DNA from: Candidatus Tepidiaquacellales bacterium UBA2330
Lineage (GTDB): Bacteria > Bacteroidota > Ignavibacteria > Tepidaquicellales > Tepidaquicellaceae
DNA: 33,014 nt
NCBI GenBank assembly: GCA_002344965.1
Contig: DDUU01000032.1
Span: 1 to 33,014, forward strand
Direction: 5' to 3'
Shown here: positions 30,269 through 33,014 of the stretch, piece after piece
How the letters are laid out: every line of letters begins with the position of its first letter
How positions within the stretch are numbered: position 1 is the first letter of the stretch
Program-made: the position numbers and the translations under genes
Notes under the pieces: generated by a model
Database searches by the model: none
Told to the model about the DNA's origin: nothing
What the model saw: only the letters and a program-made list of their open reading frames with translations

Positions 30269-31867
30269 ATGAAATCAAAGTTATTGATTTATCTTTTACC
30301 TGTTATGTTGTCAGCATTCCTTATTTACGGATACTCAACACAGGACGATCCCAGCAGAGATGTTGCTACTATAGAAAAAGCAACAAATTCTTTTGCTGAA
30401 TTCAAATCTTCAGTAGGTATTACTCCTGCGGAAGATAATTTAGCAGTATTATATTCTCAGGATGAACTTATTTCCAATCCCGGCGGCGGATTTGGAGGTG
30501 CAAATGCAAGCGCTATTACAGATCCTGGTACTTTATTCGGATATGGAAATCAAGGTCCGCTTGGTAACAGAATGGCTGATGATTTTACAGTCCCTGCAGG
30601 TCAAACATGGACAATTGATTCCATAATAGTATTTCACTACCAGACTGGATCCACAACCACATCTACGATTAACAATGTAACTCTGCAAATCTGGAACGGA
30701 GCAACTCCGGGAACAGGTTCAGTAGTTGCAGGTGACTCCACAACAAACAGATTAGTATCTTCATATTTCAGCAATATTTACAGAGTTACAGCTACTACGC
30801 TTACCAACAATCAAAGACCAGTAATGAGAAATCAAATTAACATGAACGGTGCTTCATTACCAGCCGGAACATACTGGATTGATTACGCAGCAGGCGGAAC
30901 ATTAGCTTCAGGTCCATGGAATCCGCCGAGAACAATTCCAGGACAGCCGGTAACAGGAAATGCATATCAAAGATTAGGTACAACCTTTGCATGGGCTCCT
31001 GCAGTTGACGGCGCTAATGCACAGGGAGTTCCTTTTATAATATACGGATCAACCGGCGGTCAGCCGACAGGCGGATCTGTAACAGTGACAAGAAATCAGA
31101 CAAAAGTAATTTTTGACAACGCTGGAAATGCTAATCCGACGCTTGATACTATTAACATAAGCGGAATTGCAGGAGCAGTCGAAATCAAGAAAGTAACTTT
31201 AACAATCGGTAATGTGCAGCACACATGGATTGGTGATTTAAGATTCTGGCTGTCAAAAGACGCAATTACGGATACAACTATCAGCAGAGTAGGTTGGACA
31301 GGAACAGGATTCGGTAACAGCTGCGATAACTTTATCGGTACAATTCTCAGTGATTCAGCCGGTCTGGTAAATATTCAGAACATTCCAACAACCTGCGTAG
31401 GCGGTCAGGCGCAGGCTACGGGTAATTTTAATCCGAAGTCACCTTTAGGTGTGTTTGCGAACAACGGTACAAATCCAAACGGAAATTATATATTAAGAAT
31501 ATCTGATAATGCAGCAGGTGATACGGGAAGTCTCAGATCATGGACACTTAAGATTGATTATGATGTTATTACAGGAGTTAATAATAATATCACATCAATC
31601 CCGAATGAGTTCAGCTTAAGTCAGAACTATCCGAACCCGTTCAATCCTTCTACAAAAATTTCTTATACAATTCCTTCAAACGGACTTGTAACATTAAAGA
31701 TCTTCAATATGCTTGGAAAAGAAGTAGCTTCACTTGTAAATGAAGTGAAAAGCGCAGGCACATATGAAGTTAATTTCAATGCTGCAAATCTGTCAAGCGG
31801 AGTTTATTTCTACAGACTTGAATCAGGTAATTTTGTAGATACAAAGAAAATGTTCTTACTGAAATAA
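30269..31867 (+). CDS. Exported protein with P/Homo B domain and type IX sorting domain
   Basis: 532 residues. The signal peptide covers about 1-22. Residues about 65-265 are a glycine- and threonine-rich beta domain (NRMADDFTVPAGQTWTIDSI, GTYWIDYAAGG, PFIIYGSTGG), probably a jelly-roll. Residues about 275-430 match the proprotein-convertase P domain (IKKVTLTIGNVQHTWIGDLRFWLSK, SPLGVFANNGTNPNGNYILRISDNAAGDTGSLRSWTLKIDY; key parts HTWIGDLRFWL and SWTLKIDY), here without any peptidase. Residues about 447-532 are the type A sorting domain (LSQNYPNPFNPSTKISYTIP, KIFNMLGKEVASLVNE, LSSGVYFYRLESGNF, KKMFLLK). AAAGGAG precedes the ATG. A terminator follows. Likely a cell-surface or released protein; ligand unknown. 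Confidence 0.88.
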   Translation: MKSKLLIYLLPVMLSAFLIYGYSTQDDPSRDVATIEKATNSFAEFKSSVGITPAEDNLAVLYSQDELISNPGGGFGGANASAITDPGTLFGYGNQGPLGNRMADDFTVPAGQTWTIDSIIVFHYQTGSTTTSTINNVTLQIWNGATPGTGSVVAGDSTTNRLVSSYFSNIYRVTATTLTNNQRPVMRNQINMNGASLPAGTYWIDYAAGGTLASGPWNPPRTIPGQPVTGNAYQRLGTTFAWAPAVDGANAQGVPFIIYGSTGGQPTGGSVTVTRNQTKVIFDNAGNANPTLDTINISGIAGAVEIKKVTLTIGNVQHTWIGDLRFWLSKDAITDTTISRVGWTGTGFGNSCDNFIGTILSDSAGLVNIQNIPTTCVGGQAQATGNFNPKSPLGVFANNGTNPNGNYILRISDNAAGDTGSLRSWTLKIDYDVITGVNNNITSIPNEFSLSQNYPNPFNPSTKISYTIPSNGLVTLKIFNMLGKEVASLVNEVKSAGTYEVNFNAANLSSGVYFYRLESGNFVDTKKMFLLK

Positions 31868-31885
31868 ACTTTTAAGTTGATTTAT

Positions 31886-31923
31886 AAAAACCCGTGACTG
31901 AATAAGTTGCGGGTTTTTTTTTT
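31886..31923 (+). terminator. Rho-independent terminator
   Basis: AAAAACCCG (31886-31894) pairs with CGGGTTTTT (31910-31918); the stem extends inward by A97-T907 and C98-G906 with two wobble pairs, loop TGAATAA. The T-run continues to 31923. It separates the two exported-protein genes. Confidence 0.82.
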
Positions 31924-31938
31924 GGCTTTATAAGTAAA

Positions 31939-31969
31939 TTGACAATAAGAATCATTATAAATAAATTTC
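31939..31969 (+). promoter_or_regulatory. Promoter-like element of the last exported gene (copy 2)
   Basis: TTGACAATA at 31939 opens the 26-base block shared with 30121-30146. TTG-N20 leads to TAAATTTC (31962-31969), one base off TAnnTTTG. It sits directly after a terminator and 53 bases before the ATG. Confidence 0.6.
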
Positions 31970-32021
31970 ATTGTCTAAATTAACCCAATTTTTATATTTA
32001 TAAACACTTAATCATTCAAAG

Positions 32022-33014
32022 ATGAAATCAAAGATTTACATTTATTCATTGTTGGTTGTGATCATAGCGGCTGTTTATGGTTTTACATCAACCGGTCCTA
32101 TAGATAAGGATCTTTCTGCAAGAAGTTCGAATTTTAATAACCCTATGTATACATACGGTGCAGCTCTTGACAATCCGTTAAGTACATTAAACGAATCATT
32201 TGAAGGCGCTACATTTCCACCTGCAGGATGGACAAAGATAAATCCTGACGGCGGACCGGGCTGGAACAGACAAACAGTCGGTACAACGCCTATTCCTGGA
32301 TGGAACGGCGGTACCATAACTTCACCTCCGGGTGGCGGAGTCGGAGTTGCTTTCGCAACTTGGACTACAGGCGGTGCTGTAAGCAATAACCAGTGGTTAG
32401 TAACTCCTCAGCTTACAAATTCTACAGTTAATGATTCTCTGAGTTTTTGGCTGAGATTCTGGCCAAGTAATATATACTCTGATACAATAGATATAAAAAT
32501 TTCCACCACTACACCTACAGTAGGAGGATTCACAACTAACGTTGCTACGATAACATTTCCGAGAAACTCACCTGACACAAACTGGACACAATATAAATAT
32601 CCTATCGGCAGCTTAATCCCTGCAGGATCTAATTTTTATATTGCCTTCAGAGAAAGAGTTCTTGATAATTTAAATGACGGAGCTTCTGTATCACTTGATT
32701 TAGTTTCAGTAACTACTTCTACAGGTCCGCCGATCTGTAATTATCAGTGGTCACAACAGACATCAGGCACTACAAGCGTATTATATTCAGTATCCGCAGT
32801 ATCCGATCAGATCTGCTGGGCAGCAGGCGTCGGTGCGACAGTCAGAGTTACAACAAACGGCGGTTCTACCTGGGGTAACGGAAATGCAGCTCCGGGAGTG
32901 ATCACAGGTGATATCTATAACATTTTCGCTTGGAGCGCAAATGATGCATTATGTACAACTTCACCTTCTGCAACAAATATATATAAAACTTCCAACGGCG
33001 GAGCAACCTGGACA
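32022..33014 (+). CDS. Exported adhesin-like protein, partial (runs off window)
   Basis: ATG at 32022 opens a frame of 331 codons with no stop before the window end, so the 3' part is missing. The signal peptide is KSKIYIYSLLVVIIAAVYGF (about 2-21), similar to that of the upstream gene. Residues about 60-235 form a choice-of-anchor/cleaved-adhesin type jelly-roll (ESFEGATFPPAGWTKINPDG, NNQWLVTPQL, FWLRFWPSN, SNFYIAFRERV). Then come repeats of the photosystem-stability/BNR type (CWAAGVGATVRVTTNGGSTW, and IYKTSNGGATWT at the edge), a beta-propeller start. A type IX sorting domain is expected at the missing end by analogy with its neighbour. No Shine-Dalgarno sequence is seen. Confidence 0.85.
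   Translation, partial: MKSKIYIYSLLVVIIAAVYGFTSTGPIDKDLSARSSNFNNPMYTYGAALDNPLSTLNESFEGATFPPAGWTKINPDGGPGWNRQTVGTTPIPGWNGGTITSPPGGGVGVAFATWTTGGAVSNNQWLVTPQLTNSTVNDSLSFWLRFWPSNIYSDTIDIKISTTTPTVGGFTTNVATITFPRNSPDTNWTQYKYPIGSLIPAGSNFYIAFRERVLDNLNDGASVSLDLVSVTTSTGPPICNYQWSQQTSGTTSVLYSVSAVSDQICWAAGVGATVRVTTNGGSTWGNGNAAPGVITGDIYNIFAWSANDALCTTSPSATNIYKTSNGGATWT

Noticed and set aside
32075..32386. 103-codon minus-strand frame inside the last exported-protein gene
   Set aside because: Shadow of a continuous plus-strand frame with a signal peptide and adhesin-type motifs.
1..33014. rRNA, tRNA, CRISPR, insertion sequence, integrase or prophage
   Set aside because: None recognised by eye; tRNA genes could still be missed without a covariance search.

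Overview
The window looks like a chromosomal segment from an AT-rich member of the Bacteroidota/Ignavibacteriota group, most likely an Ignavibacteria-type bacterium. Evidence: two secreted proteins end in the C-terminal sorting domain of type IX secretion (a QN[FY]PNPFNP block and a KKM[MF]LLK end). Several promoters match the Bacteroidota form TTG-N19/20-TAnnTTTG. Most genes lack a Shine-Dalgarno sequence. No rRNA, tRNA, CRISPR array, insertion sequence or phage gene was seen. Most genes are core housekeeping genes, with several clusters of unrecognised envelope genes between them.

Layout. 1-1.9 kb: a TrmB-type regulator with palindromic sites on its promoter and start codon, then a small type IX-exported protein and terminators. 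1.97-3.3 kb: DUF2203 protein and proline dehydrogenase. 3.3-4.0 kb (minus): ThyX. 4.2-8.1 kb: BadF/NAG-type kinase, GuaA, and a periplasmic binding-fold protein. 8.2-12.1 kb: five unrecognised envelope genes: a four-helix membrane protein that appears to start at AUA behind a good ribosome binding site, a single-pass coiled-coil protein, two exported or anchored proteins and an outer-membrane-barrel candidate. 12.1-13.5 kb: a small coiled-coil lipoprotein and a LysM protein, both with strong ribosome binding sites behind one Bacteroidota-type promoter and bracketed by terminators. 13.5-18.2 kb: PhoH (plus) abutting RsmB (minus), then DinG (minus). 18.3-21.3 kb: SpoU methyltransferase, a small exported protein, a terminator, then LytR_C protein, RsfS and PdxA. 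21.2-22.9 kb: a 12-repeat TPR protein (minus) divergent from a crotonase-family enzyme (plus). 29.96-23.8 kb (minus): one compact run of eight genes: lipoprotein, SucD, FolB, FolK, deoxynucleoside kinase, a 57-residue membrane protein in ATGA overlap, glycosyltransferase 9, and Ppx/GppA. 30.3 kb to the end: two large exported proteins sharing an upstream promoter-like element; the last runs off the window.

How the genes fit together. FolB and FolK supply folate, ThyX uses methylene-folate, and the deoxynucleoside kinase and GuaA supply nucleotides. PhoH, RsmB, the SpoU enzyme and RsfS act on RNA or ribosomes. The least explained part is 8.2-13.5 kb. A four-helix plus one-helix inner-membrane pair followed by periplasmic and outer-membrane proteins has the architecture of an energised envelope machine (MotAB/ExbBD/GldLM-like), but no family can be named from sequence alone, so this is offered as a hypothesis.
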